A stretch of DNA of 38,404 nt from Erysipelotrichaceae bacterium (GCA_021201655.1 JAJQEL010000070.1:1-38404); one strand, 5' to 3'; numbered from the stretch's first letter, positions 1 to 7,876 are shown. Numbers and translations: made by a program. The notes: a model not told the origin generated them from the letters alone.

Positions 1-1
1 A

Positions 2-52
2 ATAGCAAATCATTTTAATTATTTAAATTGTCTACTTGACAAAATCACTTCA
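2..52. repeat. Left copy of 51-bp terminal inverted repeat, IS-end-like
   Basis: Positions 2-52 are the exact reverse complement of 38354-38404. Read outward on the minus strand the repeat begins TGAAGTGATTTTGTCAAGTA and continues GACA, which resembles the TG-starting, GACA-containing ends of IS3/IS150-group elements. It forms the last codons and the stop of the folT-like gene. Identity stops abruptly at position 53. Seen: the perfect repeat. Inferred: this is an IS end. No transposase is visible because the window ends here. Confidence 0.75.
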
Positions 53-591
53 CATAATAAAATACATAAAGCTATAATACCACATTTATATGTTAAATTT
101 AATGTATATACAGTTGATGATATTGTTAATTCATCTAAAAACCATACATAAACCGATCCTAAAATACCTAATAATATAATCAAAATCGTGACCAGATTTT
201 GAATCATCCTAGGAGATAAAACTTTGGTGTTTTGTTTCACTAATGAAGGTATTACACAAACTAAAATTGCTCCTAAGGTAAAGCCAAAGAAAGGAAATCC
301 AGTTGGCGTAACAATCAAACCAATCAAATCACTGCTTAACCCTATCAAAAAACAATAACTCGGGCTTAAAAAATATCCTGCTAACATTAACGGAATATAT
401 TCAAAACCAATCTTCAAACTTTCTGTTCCAAACAAAGGAATCATAATCGATAGCCTTTTACAAATAGCTGTCAATATAACAAATATAGCTGCCATCACTA
501 ATTTCATCACATTTCCTCTTTCAAAAGGATAAAAATGAAAAACATAAACACCTAATGCAATAATAATTATTGCGATAATAATCTGTTCCAT
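19..591 (-). CDS. folT: ECF transporter S component, FolT-like (3' end formed by repeat)
   Basis: Membrane protein of 190 residues with about six hydrophobic segments, probably the substrate-binding S component of an energy-coupling factor vitamin importer. The central ESLKIGFEYIPLMLAGYF stretch and the PTGFPFFGFTLGA stretch match the pattern of folate-specific FolT proteins. The general EcfA/EcfT energising module is not in the window. The last ten codons (from GAA GTG ATT) and the stop lie inside the 51-bp terminal repeat, so the native C-terminus was probably replaced near residue 179, inside the last membrane helix. There is no good Shine-Dalgarno sequence just before the ATG; a GGAGGAG lies about 100 nt upstream in a possible structured leader. 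The S-component call is firm, the folate specificity less so. Confidence 0.75.
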   Translation of the reverse strand: MEQIIIAIIIIALGVYVFHFYPFERGNVMKLVMAAIFVILTAICKRLSIMIPLFGTESLKIGFEYIPLMLAGYFLSPSYCFLIGLSSDLIGLIVTPTGFPFFGFTLGAILVCVIPSLVKQNTKVLSPRMIQNLVTILIILLGILGSVYVWFLDELTISSTVYTLNLTYKCGIIALCILLCEVILSSRQFK

Positions 592-735
592 AACATAATA
601 TGCTACGATACAGCAAATTTTTCCTGCTTCATCCTCGTTTCTAGTCCACAGGCGTTAATTCCGATATATAACCGTACATGCTTTGCTTATTGTAGGCTCC
701 TCCTTTTTTATAATATGCTCGTATTGTAGCATAGT
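592..735 (-). promoter_or_regulatory. Possible structured leader of the folT-like gene
   Basis: The 130-nt region upstream of the folT-like start holds short foldable segments: CCTACA with TGTACGG, GGTTA with TAACGCC, and CCTG with CAGG. A near-perfect 13-bp inverted pair (599-611 against 722-734, one mismatch) would close it. A TACAAT -10-like box lies inside the outer arm (minus strand, about 725-730), so that arm may be promoter rather than RNA. It does not match the THF, preQ1, TPP, FMN or cobalamin riboswitch consensus as I know them. Confidence 0.3.
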
Positions 736-780
736 TACTATGAAAATGAAAGTTATTATAATTTTTTTAAAAAATTTCGA

Positions 781-821
781 TTAAAAAAAAGAAAAATTGA
801 AATTTTACGCGTATATATAAT
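781..821 (+). promoter_or_regulatory. Promoter-like block with ACGCGT motif, before metallopeptidase pair
   Basis: An A-tract (TTAAAAAAAAGAAAAAT, 781-797) is followed after 5 nt by TTTTACGCGTATATA (803-817) and TATAAT (816-821). The same block, with the same parts and almost the same spacing, precedes the PemK/MazF-like gene at 12033-12069 on the minus strand. TACGCGTA is a perfect palindrome. No standard -35 stands 17 nt from TATAAT; TTGAAA is only 13 nt away. This suggests an activator-dependent or alternative-sigma promoter. Confidence 0.55.
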
Positions 822-869
822 AGTAGGGGGTATTTTATACTCTCTAAAATGTAAACAAATATTTTAATC

Positions 870-892
870 AAGCAACTTATGTTGCTTTTTTA
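870..892 (+). terminator. Intrinsic terminator in the leader of the metallopeptidase gene
   Basis: AAGCAAC, loop TTAT, GTTGCTT, then a T run. It lies between the promoter block (781-821) and the ribosome-binding site of the metallopeptidase gene at 904. It could act as an attenuator, or it could end a short transcript of about 60 nt. Confidence 0.65.
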
Positions 893-913
893 TTTACAAA
901 AATGGAGGATTAT

Positions 914-1693
914 ATGAAAAATGAAATTTTAATTGCAGTTAAAAAAGTATTATTAAATGGATACATAAAGTATTATATAAAGTATGATGACGATTTAAAC
1001 AAAAAAGATTCTAAACTATTACATTCGGATTTGGGCAGTTTTAGAAAACAACTTATGAATCAGAATGTAGATATAGATGAAGATTATCGTAAAATGTTAC
1101 AAGAACGTTTTTCACATGGTACAAAATTAGCAAAAAATATATATGTGAAATATGTTAATGATGATTCAATTGCATCGCTTGATTATCCAGGTGTTCCTTG
1201 TTATAATAATCATGACAAGAAGATTTATCTAAATGCTTCAATGGATTTAGCTAATCCCAGAGGTGCAGGAGCTAGCTGGTTTCATGAACACGGACATTTA
1301 ATTGACAATGCCTTAGGTAATATCTCAGAAGATGATAAATTTAAAAAAATTTTGGAACTTGAAGCTTTCGAATATCGTATAAATTATGGAAAAAAACATA
1401 AAATAAAATCAATAGAAGAAATTGATAAAGCTATAAGTGATGAATTAAATGATATGCGTTTACATTCTGCTGTTTCGGATTTAATGGAAGGTCTTACTGA
1501 TGGTAAAATTGTAAATGTGGGTTGGCACGGTTTAAATTATTGGAACAAAGATAAGTATGCAGTTACAAGAGAAGCTTTTGCTCATATGTATGAATGTCAA
1601 TTTGATGATTTAAGAAATAAGGAAATGAAAAAATATTTCCCTAAATCCTTAAAATATTTTGAAAAAATGTTAAAAATAACGAAAGGAAGATGA
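914..1693 (+). CDS. Stand-alone MuF-type zinc metallopeptidase domain protein
   Basis: Protein of 259 residues with a zinc-peptidase signature WFHEHGHLID (H124-E125-H126-G127-H128). A conserved-looking helix TREAFAHMYE follows, whose E220 is the likely third zinc ligand. The C-terminal segment (SDLMEGLTDGKI, then GLNYW, REAFAHMYECQFD, KKYFPKSLKYFE) resembles the metallopeptidase domain found at the C-terminus of phage MuF/minor-head proteins and related polymorphic toxins in Firmicutes. Here it stands alone with a helical N-terminus and no signal peptide. The start at 914 is preferred over the ATG at 902 because GGAGG at 904-908 sits six bases before it. It overlaps the next small gene's region and appears co-transcribed with it. 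Function unproven; toxin-like proteolysis is an inference. Confidence 0.7.
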   Translation: MKNEILIAVKKVLLNGYIKYYIKYDDDLNKKDSKLLHSDLGSFRKQLMNQNVDIDEDYRKMLQERFSHGTKLAKNIYVKYVNDDSIASLDYPGVPCYNNHDKKIYLNASMDLANPRGAGASWFHEHGHLIDNALGNISEDDKFKKILELEAFEYRINYGKKHKIKSIEEIDKAISDELNDMRLHSAVSDLMEGLTDGKIVNVGWHGLNYWNKDKYAVTREAFAHMYECQFDDLRNKEMKKYFPKSLKYFEKMLKITKGR

Positions 1694-1695
1694 AT

Positions 1696-1911
1696 ATGCA
1701 AAGAAAAAAAAGATTAAGCAAAGCTATATCTGATTTTGTTGATTTATTTGAATATTTTCCAAATTATCCTGATAATATTGATTTTGATCAAATAGAATTT
1801 GCTAAAGAATTAGAAAAATGTGTTGAGGATCATTTTGATTATACGATTGAAAAATATGGTACGATTCCAAAAGTATGGGCTTCTAGTAGACCAGAGATTA
1901 TTTATGATTAA
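1696..1911 (+). CDS. Small acidic partner protein of the metallopeptidase
   Basis: Protein of 71 residues, rich in acidic and aromatic residues, predicted cytosolic, ending in a VWASSRPEIIYD tail. I do not recognise a family. The ATG at 1696 is preferred over 1690 because AGGAAG at about 1683-1688 gives it normal spacing. It begins two bases after the metallopeptidase stop and a strong terminator follows, so the two genes form a closed cassette. That arrangement suits an immunity, antitoxin or regulatory partner, but this is inferred from position and size alone. Confidence 0.65.
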   Translation: MQRKKRLSKAISDFVDLFEYFPNYPDNIDFDQIEFAKELEKCVEDHFDYTIEKYGTIPKVWASSRPEIIYD

Positions 1912-1939
1912 TGATAATACAGTTGTATTATCATTTTTT
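1911..1939 (+). terminator. Terminator of the metallopeptidase cassette
   Basis: ATGATAATAC, loop AGTT, GTATTATCAT followed by T6. It starts directly at the stop of the 71-aa gene. Confidence 0.85.
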
Positions 1940-1940
1940 G

Positions 1941-1971
1941 TATAAAAAAGAAATCCATAAAGGATTTCTTA
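1941..1971 (-). terminator. Terminator of the Ntdp-tsa-rex-asnS operon
   Basis: On the minus strand AAGAAATCC, short loop, GGATTTCTT, then a T run. It lies directly after the asnS stop, back to back with the plus-strand terminator at 1911. Confidence 0.85.
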
Positions 1972-3348
1972 AAACTTTAAATTTCTAGGTGTTCTTGGGA
2001 ATGGTTCAACATCTCTAATATTTTGCATACCTGTTAAATACATTAAGAATCGATCAAAGCCTAAACCAAAGCCTGCATGTTTACAACCACCATATCTTCT
2101 TAAATCCATATACCATTGTAAACCTTCTTTTTGCATACCTTTTTCATCCATCATTTTTTCTAAAACATCATAACGTTCTTCTCTTTGACTACCCCCAACA
2201 AGTTCCCCAATACCTGGAACTAATAAGTCACAAGCAGCGACAGTCTTATTATCATCATTCAAACGCATATAGAATGCTTTGATTTCCTTTGGATAATCGG
2301 TTAAAAACACGGGACCGTTAACAATCTTCTCACAAATATAACGTTCATGTTCACTGTTAAGATCCATACCCCATTCTACTTTATTTTCAAACTTTTGATC
2401 AGCTTTTAATAAAAGATCAATAGCTTCACTATATGTCATACGTTTAAATTCACTATCTTTCACTTTAGTGATACGATTAATACAATCTTTATCAATCATT
2501 TGATTAAAGAAAGCCATTTCTTCAGGAGCATTTTCTAAAACATATTCAATACAATATTTCACCATATCTTCAATAAGATCCATATTATCTTCTAAATCCG
2601 CAAAAGCAATTTCAGGTTCAATCATCCAGAATTCACTTGCATGTCTAGAAGTATTCGAGTTTTCTGCTCTAAAAGCAGGACCAAATGTATACACATCTCT
2701 AAAAGCCATACAGAAGGCTTCAACATGTAATTGACCAGTTACCGTTAAATAAGCTTCTTTACCAAAGAAATCATCTTCAAAGTTGGTATTATCAATGGTT
2801 GTTGCTCTAAACATTTCTCCTGCCCCTTCACCATCATTGCTGGTAATAATTGGAGTATGGACATACACAAATCCTTGTGATTGGAAGAATTCATGGATAG
2901 CCATGGATAATACACTACGTAAACGATAGGTAGCATAAAAACTATTAGCACGTGGTCTTAAATGAGGAATTTCGCGTAAGTATTCAAATGAATGTCTTTT
3001 CTTCTGTAATGGATAGTCTTCATCACATAGACCTTCTATAGTAATTTGTGTTGCTTCTATTTCAAAAGGTTGTTTGGCATTTGGGGTTAATTTAAATTTG
3101 CCTAATACCTTAATTGCACTACCTGTTGAAATATGTTTTACTTCTTCTAAGTTATCTAAAGTTGTATATACAATTTGACAATTTTTAAAATATGTTCCAT
3201 CATTTAAAGCTATAAAAGAAACCTTACCACTAGATCGATGGGTTCTAACCCAACCATCTAACTCAACATATTCCAATGCTTCCTTTTCTAAATCTTCACC
3301 AGAATAAACCATTTCATATAATTCTCTAATTGTCATAAATTCAAACAT
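1969..3348 (-). CDS. asnS: Asparaginyl-tRNA synthetase
   Basis: Charges tRNA-Asn with asparagine using ATP, in the cytoplasm. The 459 residues fit the bacterial class IIb family: an N-terminal OB-fold anticodon-binding domain (about 1-110, with [22 protein letters not shown]), then the class II catalytic core. Motif 2 reads [25 protein letters not shown] and motif 3 reads [29 protein letters not shown], whose PFPRTP ending typifies AsnRS rather than AspRS. AGGAGG sits seven bases before the ATG. It is the last gene of the operon, 11 bp after rex, and is followed by an intrinsic terminator. Confidence 0.97.
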   Translation of the reverse strand: MFEFMTIRELYEMVYSGEDLEKEALEYVELDGWVRTHRSSGKVSFIALNDGTYFKNCQIVYTTLDNLEEVKHISTGSAIKVLGKFKLTPNAKQPFEIEATQITIEGLCDEDYPLQKKRHSFEYLREIPHLRPRANSFYATYRLRSVLSMAIHEFFQSQGFVYVHTPIITSNDGEGAGEMFRATTIDNTNFEDDFFGKEAYLTVTGQLHVEAFCMAFRDVYTFGPAFRAENSNTSRHASEFWMIEPEIAFADLEDNMDLIEDMVKYCIEYVLENAPEEMAFFNQMIDKDCINRITKVKDSEFKRMTYSEAIDLLLKADQKFENKVEWGMDLNSEHERYICEKIVNGPVFLTDYPKEIKAFYMRLNDDNKTVAACDLLVPGIGELVGGSQREERYDVLEKMMDEKGMQKEGLQWYMDLRRYGGCKHAGFGLGFDRFLMYLTGMQNIRDVEPFPRTPRNLKF

Positions 3349-3359
3349 ATCTAAACCTC

Positions 3360-3998
3360 CTATGATTCCTGAGCATTCATTTTTAATACCAATTCCTGAA
3401 TAGCCACAACAACATCAACCGTTTGTACCACGACATCACTATTGACTATAAAATGGGTATGCGTAAAATCAACAATACCTTTTACCCCTAAAGCCATGAG
3501 TCTATCAACTGTTGGCTGAACATTTTCACTAATCGCCAAAATGGCAATTTTACAACCTTTCGGGAAAGTTTTTTCCAAATCATCAATATGAATCAATTTA
3601 ACGCCAAATTGTTCCCCAACTTTATTTATATCCTGATCGTAGCCACATACAATTCTTCCCACAGTATACTGCCAACGATTATATTTTAAAATCGCACTGC
3701 CTAAATTACCAATACCTATTAAAACAATAGGTTCATCTAAATTCAAGCCTAAAACATTACTTAAAACATTGATAATTTCCTTGGTATCATAACCAACGCC
3801 TCTTCTTCCCAGAGTCTCCTTATCTGTTAAAAAGCCAAAATCTCTTCTAATTGTAGTATCTAAAATACCTGTTACTTCAGCTAATTCACTTGATAAAAAA
3901 GTTTCTTTTCCTTCATGTTGCATATTACGTAATGCTTTTAAATAAACAGGAAAACGATTCATAGTTGCATTTGATATTTTTTGATTTTTCTTTTCCAT
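3360..3998 (-). CDS. rex: Redox-sensing transcriptional repressor Rex
   Basis: NAD+/NADH-sensing repressor of fermentation and respiration genes, 212 residues. The N-terminal winged helix (about 5-75) includes the [10 protein letters not shown] recognition segment and the RGVGY motif. The Rossmann fold begins at [11 protein letters not shown] and extends to the C-terminal dimerisation helix. The ATG at 3998 is chosen because GGGGGAG lies five bases before it; an upstream GTG at 4013 would place that element inside the gene. It sits between tsaD and asnS and is the only regulator in this operon. pckA and ackA elsewhere in the window are metabolically plausible targets, but no Rex operator was identified. 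Confidence 0.95.
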   Translation of the reverse strand: MEKKNQKISNATMNRFPVYLKALRNMQHEGKETFLSSELAEVTGILDTTIRRDFGFLTDKETLGRRGVGYDTKEIINVLSNVLGLNLDEPIVLIGIGNLGSAILKYNRWQYTVGRIVCGYDQDINKVGEQFGVKLIHIDDLEKTFPKGCKIAILAISENVQPTVDRLMALGVKGIVDFTHTHFIVNSDVVVQTVDVVVAIQELVLKMNAQES

Positions 3999-3999
3999 T

Positions 4000-5007
4000 C
4001 TACTCCCCCACACTTTCTTCTTCTAAATCATAACTAGGTTTCACACTTAAGTCAAGTGGTGAAAATTTAGAATTTTCATACATAATTCTTCCTGCTGAAG
4101 CCACCATAGCGGCATTATCAGTACAATAAGCCATTGGTGGAAATAATACCTTTATCGAACTTTTTTCCTGTAAGCTTTGACGCAAACCACTATTGGCACT
4201 AACACCACCTGCTACGAGTATTTCCTTGACATTATAATCCTTTGCGGCTTTAAGTGTTTTAGAAACCAACACTTCAATGGCTACTTCCTGAAATGAACAA
4301 GCTAAATCTTCAGCAATAATCTCTTCACCACGTTGATCGGCATTATGTTTTAAATTAATCACTGCCGATTTTAAACCACTAAAAGAAAAATTATAACTAT
4401 CATCATTCATCGGTAAAGGTAGCTTATAGCTATGCTTTCCCTGACGAGCTAATTTATCGATAACAGGACCACCAGGATAAGGTAAATGTAAAACACGTCC
4501 AGCCTTATCATAAGCTTCCCCAATAGCATCATCTAGTGTTTCCCCAATCACTTCAAAAGAAAACTCATGCTTCATATAAACAAGTTCCGTATGGCCACCA
4601 CTAACAACCAAACATAAACAAGGATACTCAATATCTTCAACCAATTCATTCGCATAAATATGTCCTGCAATATGATGCACTCCTATTAATGGCTTATGAT
4701 AAGCAAGAGCTAAAGTCTTAGCAGCCTGCATGCCCACATGTAAACTACCCACTAATCCAGGCCCCTTAGTCACCGCAATCGCATCAACATCATGCAAATC
4801 AATATGGGCTTCATTAAGTGCTGTCTGTAGAACAGTGGACACGCATTCCACATGCATACGACTCGCTATTTCGGGAACAACCCCACCAAATAAACGATGC
4901 GTATCAATCTGACTCGCAACTATATTGCATAATAATTCTCTTTTATCTTTTAAAACAGCTATAGACATCTCATCACAGCTGGATTCAATGGCTAAAATAA
5001 GACTCAT
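4000..5007 (-). CDS. tsaD: tRNA N6-threonylcarbamoyladenosine transferase TsaD
   Basis: Transfers the threonylcarbamoyl group to A37 of ANN-decoding tRNAs, working with TsaB and TsaE, which are encoded just upstream. The 335 residues match the Kae1/TsaD/Gcp family. The N-terminus has IESSCDEMSIAV. The metal-binding histidines are in GVHHIAGHIYAN (about 110-121). SGGHTELVY and the C-terminal VAGGVSANSGLR and DNAAM segments form the ATPase fold. Its ATG overlaps the rimI stop by four bases, indicating translational coupling. Nothing unusual was seen. Confidence 0.97.
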   Translation of the reverse strand: MSLILAIESSCDEMSIAVLKDKRELLCNIVASQIDTHRLFGGVVPEIASRMHVECVSTVLQTALNEAHIDLHDVDAIAVTKGPGLVGSLHVGMQAAKTLALAYHKPLIGVHHIAGHIYANELVEDIEYPCLCLVVSGGHTELVYMKHEFSFEVIGETLDDAIGEAYDKAGRVLHLPYPGGPVIDKLARQGKHSYKLPLPMNDDSYNFSFSGLKSAVINLKHNADQRGEEIIAEDLACSFQEVAIEVLVSKTLKAAKDYNVKEILVAGGVSANSGLRQSLQEKSSIKVLFPPMAYCTDNAAMVASAGRIMYENSKFSPLDLSVKPSYDLEEESVGE

Positions 5008-5453
5008 TGACCTTCCTCCAATCTCTTTACCATCAAATAAGCATCATCATGATTACGATAGTAATCTTTACGAATCGCTTCTATTTCAAAACCAAACTTC
5101 TGATATAACTGAATCGCAGGTGTATTAGCTACACGTACTTCTAAACTCATGGTTTGACAACCATGTAATAAACTTAAATCAATCATACTATGCATCATAT
5201 AGGATGCATAACCTTGATGTTGATAAGCTTTATCAACGCCTATTGTGGTTATTTGGGATTGCTCATATATAAGCCACAAACCAACATAACCAATAATATG
5301 ATGATCAATTTCTAAAACATAATTAAATGAAAAATCATTTTCATTGATTTCATATAAAAAATCGTCTTCATTCCAGCCATCAGGATAGAACAATTGATCT
5401 TCTAACTCCATAATACGTTTTAAATCATTGATTTCCATAAATCTTAAAGACAT
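5004..5453 (-). CDS. rimI: Ribosomal-protein-alanine N-acetyltransferase RimI-like
   Basis: GNAT-fold enzyme of 149 residues that uses acetyl-CoA to acetylate N-terminal amines, classically of ribosomal protein S18. The acetyl-CoA-binding loop is visible as VDKAYQHQGYASYMM (about 76-90), followed by LEVRVANTPAIQLYQKFGFE, which is typical of RimI. The position between tsaB and tsaD is a widespread Firmicutes arrangement and supports RimI over a generic acetyltransferase. It overlaps tsaB by ten bases and tsaD by four. The substrate is inferred from family and context. Confidence 0.9.
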   Translation of the reverse strand: MSLRFMEINDLKRIMELEDQLFYPDGWNEDDFLYEINENDFSFNYVLEIDHHIIGYVGLWLIYEQSQITTIGVDKAYQHQGYASYMMHSMIDLSLLHGCQTMSLEVRVANTPAIQLYQKFGFEIEAIRKDYYRNHDDAYLMVKRLEEGQ

Positions 5454-6049
5454 ATTTTTTTAGCCTCAACATCTTTAATATAACAAGGCACCAACGCATC
5501 AACATGATCAATTGGCTCAACATCTAAAGCTAACTGATACATATTATCCGCTAAATCAACATCAACTATAGGATAATTAACGACTTGGGTTTCCCCCACA
5601 ACAGTAAAATCCTGATAATCTTTCATAAATGTTGCAAAATCACTGATTGGCAGCAGTTGTTCATTTGTTTTTGGTTGACCACCTTCATAGGCACATATAA
5701 ATATTTTCTTACTTCTCGCATCAATTACAGATACACATTTATTTTTTCCTGCATAAGCAGCCAAAGAAGAAATGGCTTTAATTTTAACAGGACTAATAAC
5801 ACTTAGGGTTTTCGCTATCGTCATAGCAACTCTGACACCTGTATAAGAGCCAGGACCTAAAGTAATAATCATTTCTTCAATATCTAATAATTCCTGATGA
5901 TGCCTTTCTAATAAAGCAGATAAGGCCGGTATCGCATTTTCTGATTGACGTTTAGATCCCATTTCCTGAAGTTTTTCTAAACATTTATCATCATCATATA
6001 TAGCAATCATAAGATATTGATTGGATGTATCCATCAACAATCTTTTCAT
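5444..6049 (-). CDS. tsaB: tRNA threonylcarbamoyladenosine biosynthesis protein TsaB
   Basis: Non-catalytic ASKHA-fold partner of TsaD in tRNA t6A synthesis, 201 residues. The N-terminal MDTSNQYLMIAIYDDD strand-hairpin and the ITLGPGSYTGVRVAMTIAKTL motif (about 62-82) identify TsaB/YeaZ. The C-terminal half is poorly conserved, as usual in the family, and it lacks the metal-binding histidines of TsaD. Its start overlaps the tsaE stop by four bases, so tsaE, tsaB, rimI and tsaD are translationally chained. Confidence 0.95.
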   Translation of the reverse strand: MKRLLMDTSNQYLMIAIYDDDKCLEKLQEMGSKRQSENAIPALSALLERHHQELLDIEEMIITLGPGSYTGVRVAMTIAKTLSVISPVKIKAISSLAAYAGKNKCVSVIDARSKKIFICAYEGGQPKTNEQLLPISDFATFMKDYQDFTVVGETQVVNYPIVDVDLADNMYQLALDVEPIDHVDALVPCYIKDVEAKKICL

Positions 6050-6489
6050 AATCCCATCTCCTCTAATAAATTCTGATATTGCTTGCCTTTACCAATTAAT
6101 TCAAGACATCGCGTTTGATCTTCATTTTTACTCATATGTATTTCTAATCTTTCCACTGGTAAAATATCTTCGATATATTTTGGCCATTCAATCACACAAA
6201 CACCTTCATCTTCAAACATTTCCTCAAAGCCTAATTCCTGCTGCTGGCCTTCTAGGCGATAAGCATCAAAATGATATAAAGTTAGACGTCCATGATATAC
6301 TTTTACAATCGTAAAAGTTGGTGAATTAATGACTTTTGTGATACCTAAACCTTGACCAATACCTTTCGTCAAAGTGGTTTTACCAACGCCTAATTCACCT
6401 TCTAAAGTTATCATCGCTTGGGGAAATAAATGTTTACCTAATGTTTTACCAAAATCTATCATTTCTTGTTCATTCATCAATTGTATCAT
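6046..6489 (-). CDS. tsaE: tRNA threonylcarbamoyladenosine biosynthesis ATPase TsaE
   Basis: P-loop ATPase that drives the TsaB-TsaD complex in t6A formation, 147 residues. The Walker A motif is GELGVGKTTLTKG (about 31-43). INSPTFTIVKVY and YHFDAYRLEG follow, the latter being a TsaE signature, then VCVIEWPKYIEDILP with the EWP motif. GGAGG lies four to five bases before the ATG, within the end of the upstream DUF402 gene, whose stop overlaps this start as ATGA. Confidence 0.96.
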   Translation of the reverse strand: MIQLMNEQEMIDFGKTLGKHLFPQAMITLEGELGVGKTTLTKGIGQGLGITKVINSPTFTIVKVYHGRLTLYHFDAYRLEGQQQELGFEEMFEDEGVCVIEWPKYIEDILPVERLEIHMSKNEDQTRCLELIGKGKQYQNLLEEMGL

Positions 6490-7022
6490 AAGTGCCTCCT
6501 TGAACTTTGTTGATATTGGTTATACCAGTATTGGGCAAATCCTGGTCTAAAAGGCCCTGACATATCCATAGCCTGATCAATTAATAAATCAAGCTGTTCA
6601 TGGATAATAGTATCAATATCTTTTCCATATTCCATTTTTTGCCTATTTTGAGCATATTCTTCTTCATCTAAGATACGATATTTATAATCAGGAAATACTT
6701 TTAAATCTAAATCATAATCTATGTATTTAATAGCTTCGCCATCATATAATGTTGGCGATGCCAAATTACAATAAAAATGAACACCATTTTTTCTAATCAT
6801 ACAAATCACATTATACCATTGCGATTTAGGAAAATACCAAATAGCTGGTTCTCTTGTAAACCATTTTCTCCCATCCGATTCCCTTACTAACGTTCGATTA
6901 TTAATAACGATAAAATGTTGATTTGTTTCCTGTAAAACATGTCCTTTATCCCAACAACGATGAATACTCCCATCATGTTTATAACAATGTATAAGCACAT
7001 CTTTACCCACCAATGATTGCAT
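6486..7022 (-). CDS. DUF402 nucleoside tri-/diphosphate phosphatase, Ntdp-like
   Basis: Protein of 178 residues close in motif content to staphylococcal Ntdp/SA1684 and Bacillus YgaC. CYKHDGSIHRCW, LVRESDGRKWFTREPAIWYF, YCNLASP and KYIDYDLDLKVFPDYKY carry the acidic residues used for divalent metal and nucleotide binding. The family hydrolyses nucleoside tri- and diphosphates in vitro. AAGAGG lies about nine bases before the ATG at 7022, which is preferred. The ATG at 7031 is almost on top of the ribosome-binding site, so the N-terminus is uncertain by three residues. First gene of the operon ending at asnS. Confidence 0.9.
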   Translation of the reverse strand: MQSLVGKDVLIHCYKHDGSIHRCWDKGHVLQETNQHFIVINNRTLVRESDGRKWFTREPAIWYFPKSQWYNVICMIRKNGVHFYCNLASPTLYDGEAIKYIDYDLDLKVFPDYKYRILDEEEYAQNRQKMEYGKDIDTIIHEQLDLLIDQAMDMSGPFRPGFAQYWYNQYQQSSRRHL

Positions 7023-7053
7023 TAACTTCATACCTCTTTTCAATAACATGACT

Positions 7054-7082
7054 ATTATACACAAGAAATTATCATTTTGAAA
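7054..7082 (-). promoter_or_regulatory. Promoter of the Ntdp-tsa-rex-asnS operon
   Basis: On the minus strand TTTCAA (7082-7077), a 17-bp spacer and TATAAT (7059-7054), about 30 bp upstream of the DUF402 start. The -10 is consensus and the -35 is partial. Confidence 0.6.
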
Positions 7083-7118
7083 GTTATATACACAAATATT
7101 TAAGCTTGTTTAAACATT

Positions 7119-7646
7119 TTACAACATTTTTGGCTTTTTTGTTGTCCTATATCTTTGATAAATCTTTAATCCTAAATAGCCACAAATCATACCACAAATC
7201 ATGCCACCAATAATATCAGTGGGATAATGCACATATAGATACATTCGTGAAAAAGCAATGAGAACAGCTAAAATAAATGAAGGTTTCCATAATGGATGTT
7301 TGACTAAATATAATACCGATACGACCGCAAATGATGCCGATGTATGTCCTGAAGGAAATGAATAATCCGTTGGAGCATTAATAATAAGTTCAATAGATGT
7401 ATTAACACTAAAAGGTCTTTCTCTAGCTACTAGATTTTTTAATAATATATTACATAATAATACATCTAATAATAAAGCAATAGTAAGTATAATACCTATT
7501 TTTCTGGTTTTTGGATAAATCAATAATATCATTGTTAAAATAATCCAAGTGATGCCTGCACTACCTAAATGAGTAATAAAGATCATGATTTGATCTAATA
7601 TATTATTTCTAATATTTTGAATAAGATTGAGAATTTGCATGTCCAT
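7119..7646 (-). CDS. PAP2-family membrane phosphatase
   Basis: Integral membrane protein of 175 residues with about five or six hydrophobic helices. All three signatures of the phosphatidic acid phosphatase type 2 family are present: KNLVARERP (motif 1), SFPSGHTSASF (motif 2) and SRMYLYVHYPTDIIGG (motif 3, with the catalytic His and Asp). Likely substrates on the outer membrane face are undecaprenyl diphosphate or phosphatidylglycerol phosphate. Its length suits the BcrC/PgpB group, but the substrate cannot be fixed from sequence. AAGGAAG lies before the ATG. No terminator is seen between its stop and the Ntdp promoter. Confidence 0.9.
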   Translation of the reverse strand: MDMQILNLIQNIRNNILDQIMIFITHLGSAGITWIILTMILLIYPKTRKIGIILTIALLLDVLLCNILLKNLVARERPFSVNTSIELIINAPTDYSFPSGHTSASFAVVSVLYLVKHPLWKPSFILAVLIAFSRMYLYVHYPTDIIGGMICGMICGYLGLKIYQRYRTTKKPKML

Positions 7647-7765
7647 TTTTTACACTTCCTTAATAATTTGTTAACAATTATCCTATATGATAACCATATT
7701 ACTTAAATTTAAGTAAAAAATAAAGAAAAAATTAGTTATCATTACCTATTTTTCATTTTATGTTG

Positions 7766-7794
7766 TTGATTTTTACATAGAAATATGAAATAAT
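7766..7794 (+). promoter_or_regulatory. Promoter of pckA
   Basis: TTGATT (7766-7771), 17-bp spacer, AATAAT (7789-7794). The predicted transcript start falls at about 7800, directly at the base of the stem-loop in the pckA leader. Confidence 0.55.
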
Positions 7795-7798
7795 ACAA

Positions 7799-7843
7799 AC
7801 CGATAGAAGATAAAATTTTATCGGGGTGAAAATATCTTCTATA
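7799..7843 (+). promoter_or_regulatory. pckA 5' leader stem-loop with two competing folds
   Basis: ATAGAAGATA (7803-7812) pairs perfectly with TATCTTCTAT (7833-7842). Alternatively CCGATA (7800-7805) pairs with TATCGG (7818-7823) around the palindrome GATAAAATTTTATC (7809-7822). The two folds share bases and cannot coexist. It lies at the predicted 5' end of the pckA mRNA, about 30 nt before the ribosome-binding site. It could be an mRNA-stabilising hairpin, an operator or a switch. Confidence 0.5.
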
Positions 7844-7876
7844 AAAATCAAGCTATTCAGATAAGGGGGTTATTAA

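Noticed and set aside
592-735. THF, preQ1 or cobalamin riboswitch in front of the folT-like gene
   Set aside because: The conserved blocks of these classes as I know them are not present in the right order; recorded only as an unassigned leader.
826-833. GGGGGTAT as a SigB-type -10 element
   Set aside because: No GTTT-type -35 stands 12-15 bp upstream, and the shared block with the PemK-like gene does not keep this element.
2745-2951. Second minus-strand frame inside asnS
   Set aside because: It lies fully within a complete, well-conserved synthetase gene in another frame.
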